Below are positions 1 to 5,911 of a DNA stretch of 7,076 nucleotides, piece after piece. A program made the position numbers and the translations under genes. Position 1 is the stretch's first letter. Every line of letters starts with the position of its first letter. The notes under the pieces were generated by a model. The model did not search any database, was not told where the DNA came from, and saw nothing but the letters and a program-made list of their open reading frames with translations. This stretch comes from an uncultured Bacteroidales bacterium. Its GTDB lineage: Bacteria; Bacteroidota; Bacteroidia; Bacteroidales; P3. The stretch spans positions 1 to 7,076 of the forward strand of contig CAMWVZ010000049.1 in assembly GCA_947177845.1 (NCBI GenBank). Reading direction: 5' to 3'.

Positions 1-54
1 CGTATCCACTATGCGGAGAAGGTGGAAGACGTGCTCAGGTATGCTTTGGTGTAG
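1..54 (+). CDS. C-terminal fragment, probably Lon protease
   Basis: The first frame is open from the window edge to a TAG stop at 52-54 and gives 17 residues, RIHYAEKVEDVLRYALV. The pattern (aromatic or hydrophobic residue, charged Glu-Asp/Glu-Val-Leu, then Ala-Leu near the end) resembles the extreme C-terminus of Lon ATP-dependent proteases, where a similar 'V-D/E-E-V-L-x-x-A-L' helix closes the proteolytic domain. If so, the missing upstream part would carry the Lon N-terminal domain, AAA+ module and Ser-Lys catalytic dyad of this cytosolic quality-control protease. The match rests on a very short tail, so the name is an inference; that a plus-strand coding end lies here is likelier than the name. 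No terminator hairpin follows it before the next promoter. Confidence 0.45.
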   Translation, partial: RIHYAEKVEDVLRYALV

Positions 55-59
55 GGTGG

Positions 60-90
60 TTTGACAGATAAAAAAAATGTCGTATATTAG
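60..90 (+). promoter_or_regulatory. Putative promoter of the T9SS cargo gene
   Basis: TTTG at 60-63 is followed after 19 bp by TATATTAG (83-90), which fits the Bacteroidetes primary sigma factor layout (TTTG, about 19-21 bp, TAnnTTTG), with the second box matching its TAnnTT part. The same stretch also reads as TTGACA (61-66), 16 bp, TATATT (83-88), close to the general sigma-70 consensus. Transcription would start near 95-98 and leave an A-rich leader of about 85 nt before the ATG at 181. This is a pattern match only. Confidence 0.5.
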
Positions 91-180
91 GCCTCCGTTT
101 CGCGCGCTCCTTAGAGTTTGCGAGGCACCCTAAAATGCTACAAAAAAACAATTTTAGAAAAAAATCTAAAAAAACAAGAA

Positions 181-1554
181 ATGAAAAAACTGATGTTTTC
201 TCTGTGCGCGCTCTGCCTTGTAGGGGCCGCCAGCGCACAAGTTGCTCTGACACCTGTGAACGGAAAAGCGCAGAAGTTTGCGAATGCTCCGGTATCGGTG
301 ACTAGCGAGTCTGAAAATTTGGACGTACAGTCTGCCCGCAAAGTTGATGAAAAACATGTCGAGGTAGAGTCCGCTTACGAGTGGAATCATTCAAACTATT
401 CTTTGACTTGGTTTCCGAATGCAAGACAAGATGATTTGGATAAAAGAGGTTTCTGCAATGAAGATCAGATTCGTTGGACCTATGGCACGGGCGGTCTTCC
501 TACTTGGACAGGTACAGGCGAACTCGGATATCGTTTCAATGCAGGCCCCAGATCTTATTACATTAGTGAAAATATGTATCCCAATTACGGGGTGCCCTTT
601 GCCGCAGCCGCAGATATTGTCCGGGTACCGTCTCCCAGTATGAGGGAAGAGGATGCAGACGGAAAACAATACTATCGTCCCATGCCCCTCTATTTCAAGA
701 TTTACAATTCCTCCAAGGTAGGTGCGCAAAAACTGCGCGCTTCCATCACGAGTAATGGTCCCACCGATCAATTGGTGAACGTGGTGTATCCCACCGACCC
801 CGAGAAATACACCGCTCTTTCCGATACGGTATGGATTAAGGCTGATTGTATTCTGTCGAATAAGGACAACCAATTACACCCTTATGACACGCTTGTTAAA
901 TCTGAATTCAAGGATGTCGACGCTTCCCAGCGATTGGGAGACAACTTCTGCTTGAGTATGGTATTTCCCATTGATTGGGACGAGGAAGGAGACTCGATAA
1001 TCGATCCTAAGTGGAATGCCTCCGCTTTGGTTATGAGCGAGAATGGTCAGCCTCTTATCAGTAATACTCTCCATGGCGTTTATATGGTTGTCGATTTCCA
1101 AAAAGACGATATGTGGCGGGACGAGAATGACAAACGTTTGGGCGAACGTCCGAATGGAATAGTGGCGGATTCGCTCACACAGCCGAACGCCCGCTATGCT
1201 ATCGTACCCTTTGATTCTTACTATATGAAGTTTAGGGATGGTAGTATATCTAATTCTCCGGATGAAATCTGGATGATTCTTTACTATACCGAGTGGTCCG
1301 CCCTGCAGAGCGCCAATAAGGCCGACCGCTATGTACAGCTGTCGCCTATTCCTGCAACGGACTATGTAAACTTCAGGTCTTATACCGATATGAGCCGTAT
1401 CGAAATCTATTCGCTCGGCGGTCAGTTGGTGAAGGCTGTGAATGTATCGGGCGATACCTACAGACTTGATCTGACGGGTATGAACAGCGGTATGTATGTG
1501 GCCCGCATCTACAGCGAAAAGGGTATTTCTTCCAAGAAATTCATCGTTCGATAG
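181..1554 (+). CDS. Secreted protein of unknown function with T9SS type A sorting domain
   Basis: The product is 457 residues. It begins with a clear Sec signal peptide: MKK, a hydrophobic core at residues 4-16 and a likely signal peptidase I site after Ala-Ser-Ala at 19. Residues about 384-457 form a T9SS type A C-terminal sorting domain, with a degenerate 'SPIPATDYV' entry motif, a beta strand 'IEIYSLGGQLVKAV', then 'LDLTGMNSGMYVARI' and a basic end 'KKFIVR'. In this family the domain directs export across the outer membrane and is usually removed, leaving the protein released or surface-attached. The middle (about 20-383) is rich in Tyr, Trp, Asp and Asn, has three Cys and no enzyme motif I recognise; it looks like beta-rich secreted sequence. 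I chose ATG 181 because it starts the signal peptide and follows an A-rich leader; an in-frame TTG at 118 would bury the signal. The gene has its own promoter and a strong terminator, so it is probably monocistronic. It is more A+T-rich than its neighbours. No T9SS machinery gene is in the window. Confidence 0.85.
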   Translation: MKKLMFSLCALCLVGAASAQVALTPVNGKAQKFANAPVSVTSESENLDVQSARKVDEKHVEVESAYEWNHSNYSLTWFPNARQDDLDKRGFCNEDQIRWTYGTGGLPTWTGTGELGYRFNAGPRSYYISENMYPNYGVPFAAAADIVRVPSPSMREEDADGKQYYRPMPLYFKIYNSSKVGAQKLRASITSNGPTDQLVNVVYPTDPEKYTALSDTVWIKADCILSNKDNQLHPYDTLVKSEFKDVDASQRLGDNFCLSMVFPIDWDEEGDSIIDPKWNASALVMSENGQPLISNTLHGVYMVVDFQKDDMWRDENDKRLGERPNGIVADSLTQPNARYAIVPFDSYYMKFRDGSISNSPDEIWMILYYTEWSALQSANKADRYVQLSPIPATDYVNFRSYTDMSRIEIYSLGGQLVKAVNVSGDTYRLDLTGMNSGMYVARIYSEKGISSKKFIVR

Positions 1555-1572
1555 TCTTTTCGACGGTGAACG

Positions 1573-1605
1573 AAAAAGGCGAGCCCTGCGGGCTCGCCTT
1601 TTTTT
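1573..1605 (+). terminator. Rho-independent terminator, probably bidirectional
   Basis: A perfect 9-bp G+C-rich stem, GGCGAGCCC (1578-1586) with GGGCTCGCC (1590-1598), encloses the 3-nt loop TGC. Five A (1573-1577) precede it and seven T (1599-1605) follow it, so the stem can extend to 14 bp. It lies 18 bp after the stop of the T9SS cargo gene. Read on the minus strand the hairpin ends in a T-run of five, so it can also stop transcripts from the convergent uvrB, whose stop codon is about 110 bp away. Confidence 0.9.
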
Positions 1606-1717
1606 ATAGGCCTTTCATAAATTTCCGGACCGTCTTTCCTCTCCGGCTTCCGGCATTTCCTGCAACTACCGACTTGGCCTTATCAAACAGGCAAAGTCCC
1701 CTTAACCCAGACTATTT
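1606..1717. other. Convergent intergenic spacer
   Basis: This is the gap between the terminator and the uvrB stop codon. I see no hairpin, promoter or reading frame with coding character in it. It would be the 3' untranslated region of the minus-strand aminotransferase-uvrB transcript. Confidence 0.6.
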
Positions 1718-3730
1718 CTACATCCTCTCTAAAACTTCCTGCAATTTATTGATTTCTTGCAGATAGCCGTCCGCCTCAATAAAATCCAAATGGGCGGCGG
1801 CCGACTTCATCCTCTTCTTCAGTTCCTCTATCCGTTTCTGCAGGCCCTCCTGCGTTTTCTCATAGTGCATCACAGGGTCGGCAAAGGCGGGCGAGGCAAA
1901 ATCTTCGCTGTAAGCCTTGGGCTCCACGCCCCGCGCTTCGTTCAGCGTCTGATGTATGGCCTTGACGATGGGGCGGGGGGTGATATGATGCTTCTTGTTG
2001 TAGGCATCCTGAATTTCGCGGCGGCGCGCCGTCTCGTCGATAGTCTGCGCCATGGCGTCGGTGATTCTGTCGGCATACATCACCACCAGGCCGTTGACAT
2101 TGCGCGCCGCCCGCCCCGCCGTTTGAGTCAGGGAGCGCGCCGAGCGCAGGAAACCCTCTTTGTCGGCGTCCAAAATGGCCACCAGCGACACTTCGGGCAA
2201 GTCCAAGCCCTCACGCAGCAGGTTCACCCCGATAAGCACATCAATGGCACCCGCCCGCAAATCCTGCAAAATCTCCACCCGCTCGAGCGTGTCCACCTCC
2301 GAGTGGATATAGCGGCAGCGGATGCCCGTATTGGCGCAGTAGCGGGCCAGTTCCTCGGCCATTTTCTTGGTGAGGGTGGTCACCAGCACGCGTTCGCCCT
2401 TGGCCGTCACCTGTTCCACCCGGTCCAAGAGGTCGTCCACCTGATGGGCGGTGGGGCATATCTCGATACGCGGGTCGAGCAGGCCGGTGGGGCGGATAAG
2501 CTGTTCCACCACCACGCCACCGCTTTTCTCGAGTTCGTAATCGGCGGGCGTGGCGCTCACATAGATGGTCTGCCCGCTCAAGGCCTCGTATTCGTCGAAT
2601 TTGAGCGGACGGTTGTCCAAGGCCGCGGGCAGGCGGAATCCATAATCCACCAAGTTCACCTTACGGCTGCGGTCGCCTCCGTACATCGCGCCGAGTTGCG
2701 GCACGGTAACGTGGCTTTCGTCAATCACCGTCAGGAAATTGTCGGGGAAATAGTCTATCAGGCAGAAAGGTCTTTCACCGGGCTTGCGGCCGTCGAAGTA
2801 GCGCGAATAGTTCTCGATGCCCGCACAATAGCCCAATTCCTTTATCATCTCCACATCATAGGTCACCCTGTCTTCCAAACGCTTGGCCTCTAAAGGCTTG
2901 CCTATCTCGCGGAAATAGTCGGTCTGTTTGCCTAAATCCAATTGTATTTCCTTGATGGCTTGCTGAATGCGCGAGGAGGAGGGCACAAAGATATTGGCGG
3001 GATAGATGCGGATGGTGTTGAGATTTTCCAGCACCGCCCCGGAGATAGGGTCGATTTTGGCCAGACTTTCAATCTCATCGTCAAAGAAAACAATGCGATA
3101 GGCAAAGTCCGAATCGGCGGCGAACACATCTATCGTGTCGCCCTTCACGCGGAACTTGCCGCGCGTGAATTCGATTTCGTGCCGCGAATAGAGGCTTTTC
3201 ACCAAGCGCAGCATCAGGTCGCGCTGCGAGAGTTTGTCGCCTTGCTTCAGGATAATGATGTTTTCGTGATAGTCTTCGGGATTTCCCGTACCGTAGATGC
3301 ACGAGACGGTACTCACCACAATCACGTCCTTCCGTCCCGAAAGCAGGCTGGCGAAGGCGCTCAGTCGGAGTTTCTCGATTTCTTCGTTAATCGAGAGGTC
3401 TTTTTCGATATAGGTGTTGGAGGCGGGGAGATAGGCTTCGGGTTGATAATAATCGTAATACGAAACGTAATACTCCACCGCGTTGTGGGGGAAGAACTGC
3501 TTGAACTCGCCGAACAGCTGGGCGGCGAGGGTCTTGTTATGGCTCAACACGAGGGTGGGGCGGCCGGTACGTGCCACCACGTTGGCGATGGTGAAGGTCT
3601 TTCCCGAGCCGGTCACGCCCAAAAGCACCTGCGCCTTCTCGCCTTGCTCCACGCCGCGCACAAGCTTGTCTATGGCCTGCGGTTGGTCGCCCGTAGGCTT
3701 GAAGTCCGAAGACAGTTGAAAGACGCTCAT
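1718..3730 (-). CDS. uvrB: UvrB, excinuclease ABC subunit B
   Basis: UvrB is the damage-verifying, ATP-driven helicase-like subunit of bacterial nucleotide excision repair. It is loaded by UvrA, locks one strand behind a beta-hairpin and recruits UvrC for incision in the cytosol. The protein is 670 residues, close to E. coli UvrB (673). Visible in order: Walker A GVTGSGKT (38-45); Tyr-rich beta-hairpin with Y91, Y92, Y94 and Y95, whose E. coli counterparts contact the lesion; Walker B DESH (337-340); motif SATPADYE (392-399); motif V GVNLLREGLDLPEV (501-514); motif VI QTAGRAARN (536-544); and a C-terminal UVR helical hairpin (about 623-660) for UvrC binding. All ATPase and helicase motifs are intact. 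The UVR hairpin keeps its key Phe (650) but has Leu-Gln where many relatives have Arg-Asp. The ATG overlaps the stop of the upstream aminotransferase (ATGA), so translation is probably coupled. I see no SOS-type operator near the operon start. Confidence 0.98.
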   Translation of the reverse strand: MSVFQLSSDFKPTGDQPQAIDKLVRGVEQGEKAQVLLGVTGSGKTFTIANVVARTGRPTLVLSHNKTLAAQLFGEFKQFFPHNAVEYYVSYYDYYQPEAYLPASNTYIEKDLSINEEIEKLRLSAFASLLSGRKDVIVVSTVSCIYGTGNPEDYHENIIILKQGDKLSQRDLMLRLVKSLYSRHEIEFTRGKFRVKGDTIDVFAADSDFAYRIVFFDDEIESLAKIDPISGAVLENLNTIRIYPANIFVPSSSRIQQAIKEIQLDLGKQTDYFREIGKPLEAKRLEDRVTYDVEMIKELGYCAGIENYSRYFDGRKPGERPFCLIDYFPDNFLTVIDESHVTVPQLGAMYGGDRSRKVNLVDYGFRLPAALDNRPLKFDEYEALSGQTIYVSATPADYELEKSGGVVVEQLIRPTGLLDPRIEICPTAHQVDDLLDRVEQVTAKGERVLVTTLTKKMAEELARYCANTGIRCRYIHSEVDTLERVEILQDLRAGAIDVLIGVNLLREGLDLPEVSLVAILDADKEGFLRSARSLTQTAGRAARNVNGLVVMYADRITDAMAQTIDETARRREIQDAYNKKHHITPRPIVKAIHQTLNEARGVEPKAYSEDFASPAFADPVMHYEKTQEGLQKRIEELKKRMKSAAAHLDFIEADGYLQEINKLQEVLERM

Positions 3731-5037
3731 GCAAAATACTCGTGAAACGCCTTCAGTCTTACGCCCAATTCGGGAATGTCCTCCACGGGCACCAGCGACA
3801 CGCAGGCACGGATGCCGTCGCGTTCACTGCCCGTACTTCCCAACGAAATGGCGCTTATACCGAAATATATCAGATTGTGCAACAATTCATCGCTCGTCAT
3901 GCCGGGATAGCCCACCGTAAAGTAGAAGCCGTCCGAGAGGTCTTTATCCACGTCCTTGTCGTAGGGCAGATAGAAACCGTTGTCGAGAAAATGCTTCTTC
4001 ATGGCGCGGGCTTTCTCGCCGTAGATGCGCGTTTCCTTCACAAAGTTGTAGCGGCCTTCGTTGCAGGCTTTCAGAATGCCTATCATGGCGTGCTGCACCG
4101 AATGCGTGGTGCCGGAGCTCAGGCAGTAGAGCGTGCCGAAAATCATCGTGTGGCCGAACTGTATGCTGTTGTAGTAGGTGGAAAGGTCGGGGAATTCCTT
4201 GTGGTAGAGTTTGTCGGAAATCACCATCATGCCGATACGTTCCCCGGCATAACTGAATGCCTTTGAGCTCGATATGAAGAGAATATAATCGTCGGCATAC
4301 TGCGCCACCGAGGGTTGATAGGGCGGAACGCCGGGCGTGGAGATGTCCTGACGGAAATCCATGCCGAAATAGGCGAGGTCTTCCATCACAATCACATCAT
4401 ACTTCCTGGCCAAATCGGCGATGATGCGCAATTCTTCGTCGGTGAGGCAAATCCACGAGGGATTGTTGGGGTTGGAGTAGAAAATGGACGAGATATGGCC
4501 TTTCTTGAGGTAGCTTTCGAGTTTCTCGCGGAGTTTCTCGCCGCGGAAGTTGTAGACGTCGAAGCTTTCGAAGGGAACGCCCAGGCACTTGTGCTGGTGT
4601 TTGTGAACGGCGAAACCGGGGTCGATGAAAAGCGTGGTGTTCTTGTCCTTACGGGCGTGGCCTATCGTAAGGAAAGCGGCCAGCGTGCCTTGCATGGAGC
4701 CCACGGTGGGAATACAGCCGGCGGCGGACACGTCCACGCCGATAAAGTTCTTCACGAAACGGGCGATTTCGGGCTTGAGCTCGGGTATACCGCCCACAGG
4801 GGGATACATAGCGGCCACACCGCTTTCGAGGGCCTTGACCTGACTTTCCACGCCGATTCTGGCGGCGGGCAGGCCGGGAATTCCCATTTCCATGCGGATG
4901 AATTTCTTGCCGGAGGCCTGCTCGATATCGTTGATCAGTTTCTGAACCTCGCGGATAGAGGCATCGCCCACATTCTTGAATCCGTTGGCGCGGATGGTCT
5001 TGTCGACCAGTTCTTGGTCAATTACAGTTTGTTTCAT
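3727..5037 (-). CDS. PLP-dependent aminotransferase, class I/II (fold type I)
   Basis: The 436-residue product is a cytosolic pyridoxal-5'-phosphate enzyme expected to move an amino group between an amino acid and a 2-oxo acid. Fold type I signatures are in order: 'YPPVGGIPELK' (78-88), the 'Y-x-x-x-x-G-x-x-x-L' substrate-side motif; 'SNPNNP' (188-193) with the Asn that contacts the PLP ring; Asp220 and Tyr223 in 'EDLAYF', the pair that binds the pyridine nitrogen and O3'; Lys259 in 'SSSKAFSYAGERIG', the Schiff-base lysine with the downstream phosphate-binding Arg267; and Arg410 in 'GIRACVS', which should bind the substrate carboxylate. The set is complete, so the enzyme should be active. It resembles a family common in Bacteroidales that is annotated only as class I/II aminotransferase; the substrate (aspartate, aromatic or other) cannot be read from the sequence, so no symbol is given. 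It is the first gene of an operon with uvrB. The ATG at 5037 follows an A-rich leader. Confidence 0.93.
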   Translation of the reverse strand: MKQTVIDQELVDKTIRANGFKNVGDASIREVQKLINDIEQASGKKFIRMEMGIPGLPAARIGVESQVKALESGVAAMYPPVGGIPELKPEIARFVKNFIGVDVSAAGCIPTVGSMQGTLAAFLTIGHARKDKNTTLFIDPGFAVHKHQHKCLGVPFESFDVYNFRGEKLREKLESYLKKGHISSIFYSNPNNPSWICLTDEELRIIADLARKYDVIVMEDLAYFGMDFRQDISTPGVPPYQPSVAQYADDYILFISSSKAFSYAGERIGMMVISDKLYHKEFPDLSTYYNSIQFGHTMIFGTLYCLSSGTTHSVQHAMIGILKACNEGRYNFVKETRIYGEKARAMKKHFLDNGFYLPYDKDVDKDLSDGFYFTVGYPGMTSDELLHNLIYFGISAISLGSTGSERDGIRACVSLVPVEDIPELGVRLKAFHEYFA

Positions 5038-5117
5038 CGTATGTCTTTTTTCTTATTTCTCAGGAAGTTGACGGGGCTTGCCCCCGCCTTGGTGCGGCCG
5101 CTATGTCCCGCGGGCGT

Positions 5118-5125
5118 CAAAGTTA
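5118..5125 (-). promoter_or_regulatory. Putative -7 element for the aminotransferase-uvrB operon
   Basis: On the minus strand this reads TAACTTTG, a full match to the Bacteroidetes -7 pattern TAnnTTTG. No TTTG box lies at the usual 17-23 bp upstream distance, so the -33 half is missing or degenerate. Transcription would start near 5111, giving a leader of about 74 nt that is G+C-rich at first and A-rich next to the ATG. Confidence 0.35.
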
Positions 5126-5188
5126 GCGAAAATTACACGAAAATCCGAGAGCCGGGGCGGGGGAGTCGGCCGCTGACAACTTGGCACA

Positions 5189-5220
5189 TTTTCGGGCGGT
5201 ACGGGCTTGCGGTATTGTTT
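5189..5220 (+). promoter_or_regulatory. Putative grpE-dnaJ promoter
   Basis: TTTT (5189-5192) is followed after 20 bp by TATTGTTT (5213-5220), an imperfect version of the Bacteroidetes TTTG / TAnnTTTG layout. It sits about 50 bp before the grpE ATG, with an A-rich initiation region (about 5247-5267) and no Shine-Dalgarno motif. I see no CIRCE operator and no clear sigma-32-type heat-shock promoter in the intergenic region. Confidence 0.3.
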
Positions 5221-5267
5221 TTGCGGAGGAGTAGGGCAACACCTACCGAAAAAACATATAACAAATC

Positions 5268-5846
5268 ATGGGTAAGAACAAAAACGAGAAAGAAGAAAAG
5301 ATTGACAATAAAGAGGTTGAACAGGAAGAGACCCAAGGGGGCGGGCCCTCGGGCGCGGCCGAGGGCCCGCAGGAGGAGGCAAGCCCCGAAGAGCGTATTG
5401 CCGAGCTGAACGACAAATATTTACGGCTCTATTCCGATTTCGACAATTTCCGTCGGCGGGCAAGTCGCGAAAAGTTGGATATGATCAAAACGGCATCTTC
5501 CGATGTCATTTCGTCACTTTTGCCTGTCATAGATGATATGGAACGTGCCATACAGGCTTTTACCAAGGCTTCCGAAGCGGAGGGGGCGGGTATGGACGAT
5601 ACGCAAAAAGCTCTTTTCGAGGGGGTTGAACTTGTCTACAACAAATTGATGAATGTCCTCAAGCAGCAGGGGCTGGCCGAATGCGAGGTGTTGGGGCAGC
5701 CTTTCCACGAAGACAGGGCCGAGGCCGTGGCGCAGATTCCCGCCCCGGACGAGAGCGGGAAGGGCGTGGTGTTGGATGTGGTGCAGAAGGGTTATACCCT
5801 CGGCGACAAGGTGTTGCGTTTCGCCAAAGTAGTGGTAGGGTGCTAA
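5268..5846 (+). CDS. grpE: GrpE, nucleotide exchange factor for DnaK
   Basis: GrpE is a cytosolic dimer that releases ADP from DnaK (Hsp70) and so resets its substrate cycle. The product is 192 residues, normal for the family. Residues 1-40 are charged and low-complexity (Lys/Glu-rich, then Gly/Pro/Ala) and probably disordered. From 40 to about 95 a long helix carries 'DKYLRLYSDFDNFRRR' (49-64), the GrpE coiled-coil signature, and 'LLPVIDDMERAI' (84-95). The C-terminal beta domain that binds DnaK has 'FHEDRAEAVAQIP' (146-158) and the closing 'GYTLGDKVLRFAKVVVG' (175-191). The ATG at 5268 follows an A-rich leader and gives the usual charged start. dnaJ follows after 65 bp on the same strand without a terminator, so the two are probably cotranscribed. 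The codons for the Gly/Pro/Ala linker contain a perfect 12-bp inverted repeat, listed separately. Confidence 0.97.
   Translation: MGKNKNEKEEKIDNKEVEQEETQGGGPSGAAEGPQEEASPEERIAELNDKYLRLYSDFDNFRRRASREKLDMIKTASSDVISSLLPVIDDMERAIQAFTKASEAEGAGMDDTQKALFEGVELVYNKLMNVLKQQGLAECEVLGQPFHEDRAEAVAQIPAPDESGKGVVLDVVQKGYTLGDKVLRFAKVVVGC
5341..5370 (+). repeat. Perfect 12-bp G+C-rich inverted repeat inside grpE
   Basis: GCGGGCCCTCGG (5341-5352) and its exact reverse complement (5359-5370) flank the 6-nt spacer GCGCGG. Eleven of twelve pairs are G-C. It covers roughly codons 25-35 of grpE, in the disordered linker before the coiled coil. There is no T-run after it, so it is not a standard terminator. In mRNA it would form a very stable stem-loop about 73 nt after the start codon. 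Confidence 0.85.
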
Positions 5847-5911
5847 CCTTATTCGCCCCTTATCCAACCCACAAAGGAAATAGAATAAATAGGTAAACCA
5901 TACATAGCAAA
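5847..5911 (+). other. grpE-dnaJ intergenic gap
   Basis: The 65-bp gap has no terminator hairpin and no recognisable promoter pair. Its last part (about 5876-5911) is A-rich, as expected for a Bacteroidetes translation start region. This supports one grpE-dnaJ transcript. Confidence 0.6.

Larger units (their letters stand above)
5038..5267. other. Divergent intergenic region, aminotransferase-uvrB / grpE-dnaJ
   Basis: The 230-bp region separates two operons transcribed away from each other. The side next to the aminotransferase has three G+C palindromes: GGGGCTTGCCCC (5073-5084), GCGGCCGC (5094-5101) and CCCGCGGG (5107-5114). The middle has the heptamer CGAAAAT twice (5127-5133, 5138-5144) and once inverted (5188-5194). 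The side next to grpE has a small inverted repeat, GTAGG (5231-5235) with CCTAC (5242-5246). Both start codons follow A-rich leaders. No RNA gene or small coding region is evident. Confidence 0.65.

Noticed and set aside
118..180. Upstream TTG start extending the T9SS cargo protein by 21 residues
   Set aside because: It would place charged residues before a clear signal peptide; ATG 181 has the expected A-rich leader.
1566..1766. 66-codon plus-strand frame after the T9SS cargo gene
   Set aside because: It begins inside the spacer before the terminator, runs through the hairpin and ends in uvrB antisense; no coding character.
1757..2893. Long plus-strand open frame of 378 codons, antisense to uvrB
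   Set aside because: It lies opposite uvrB, whose motifs are complete. The translation is rich in His, Gly, Val and Arg with no domain, the usual shadow of a G+C-rich gene.
2942..3745. Plus-strand open frame of 267 codons, antisense to the 5' part of uvrB
   Set aside because: Same shadow effect; no recognisable motif and no leader or promoter of its own.
4315..5409. Plus-strand open frame of 364 codons across the aminotransferase, the intergenic region and the start of grpE
   Set aside because: It is antisense to a complete aminotransferase and out of frame with grpE; its end is a low-complexity Arg/Pro/Lys stretch.
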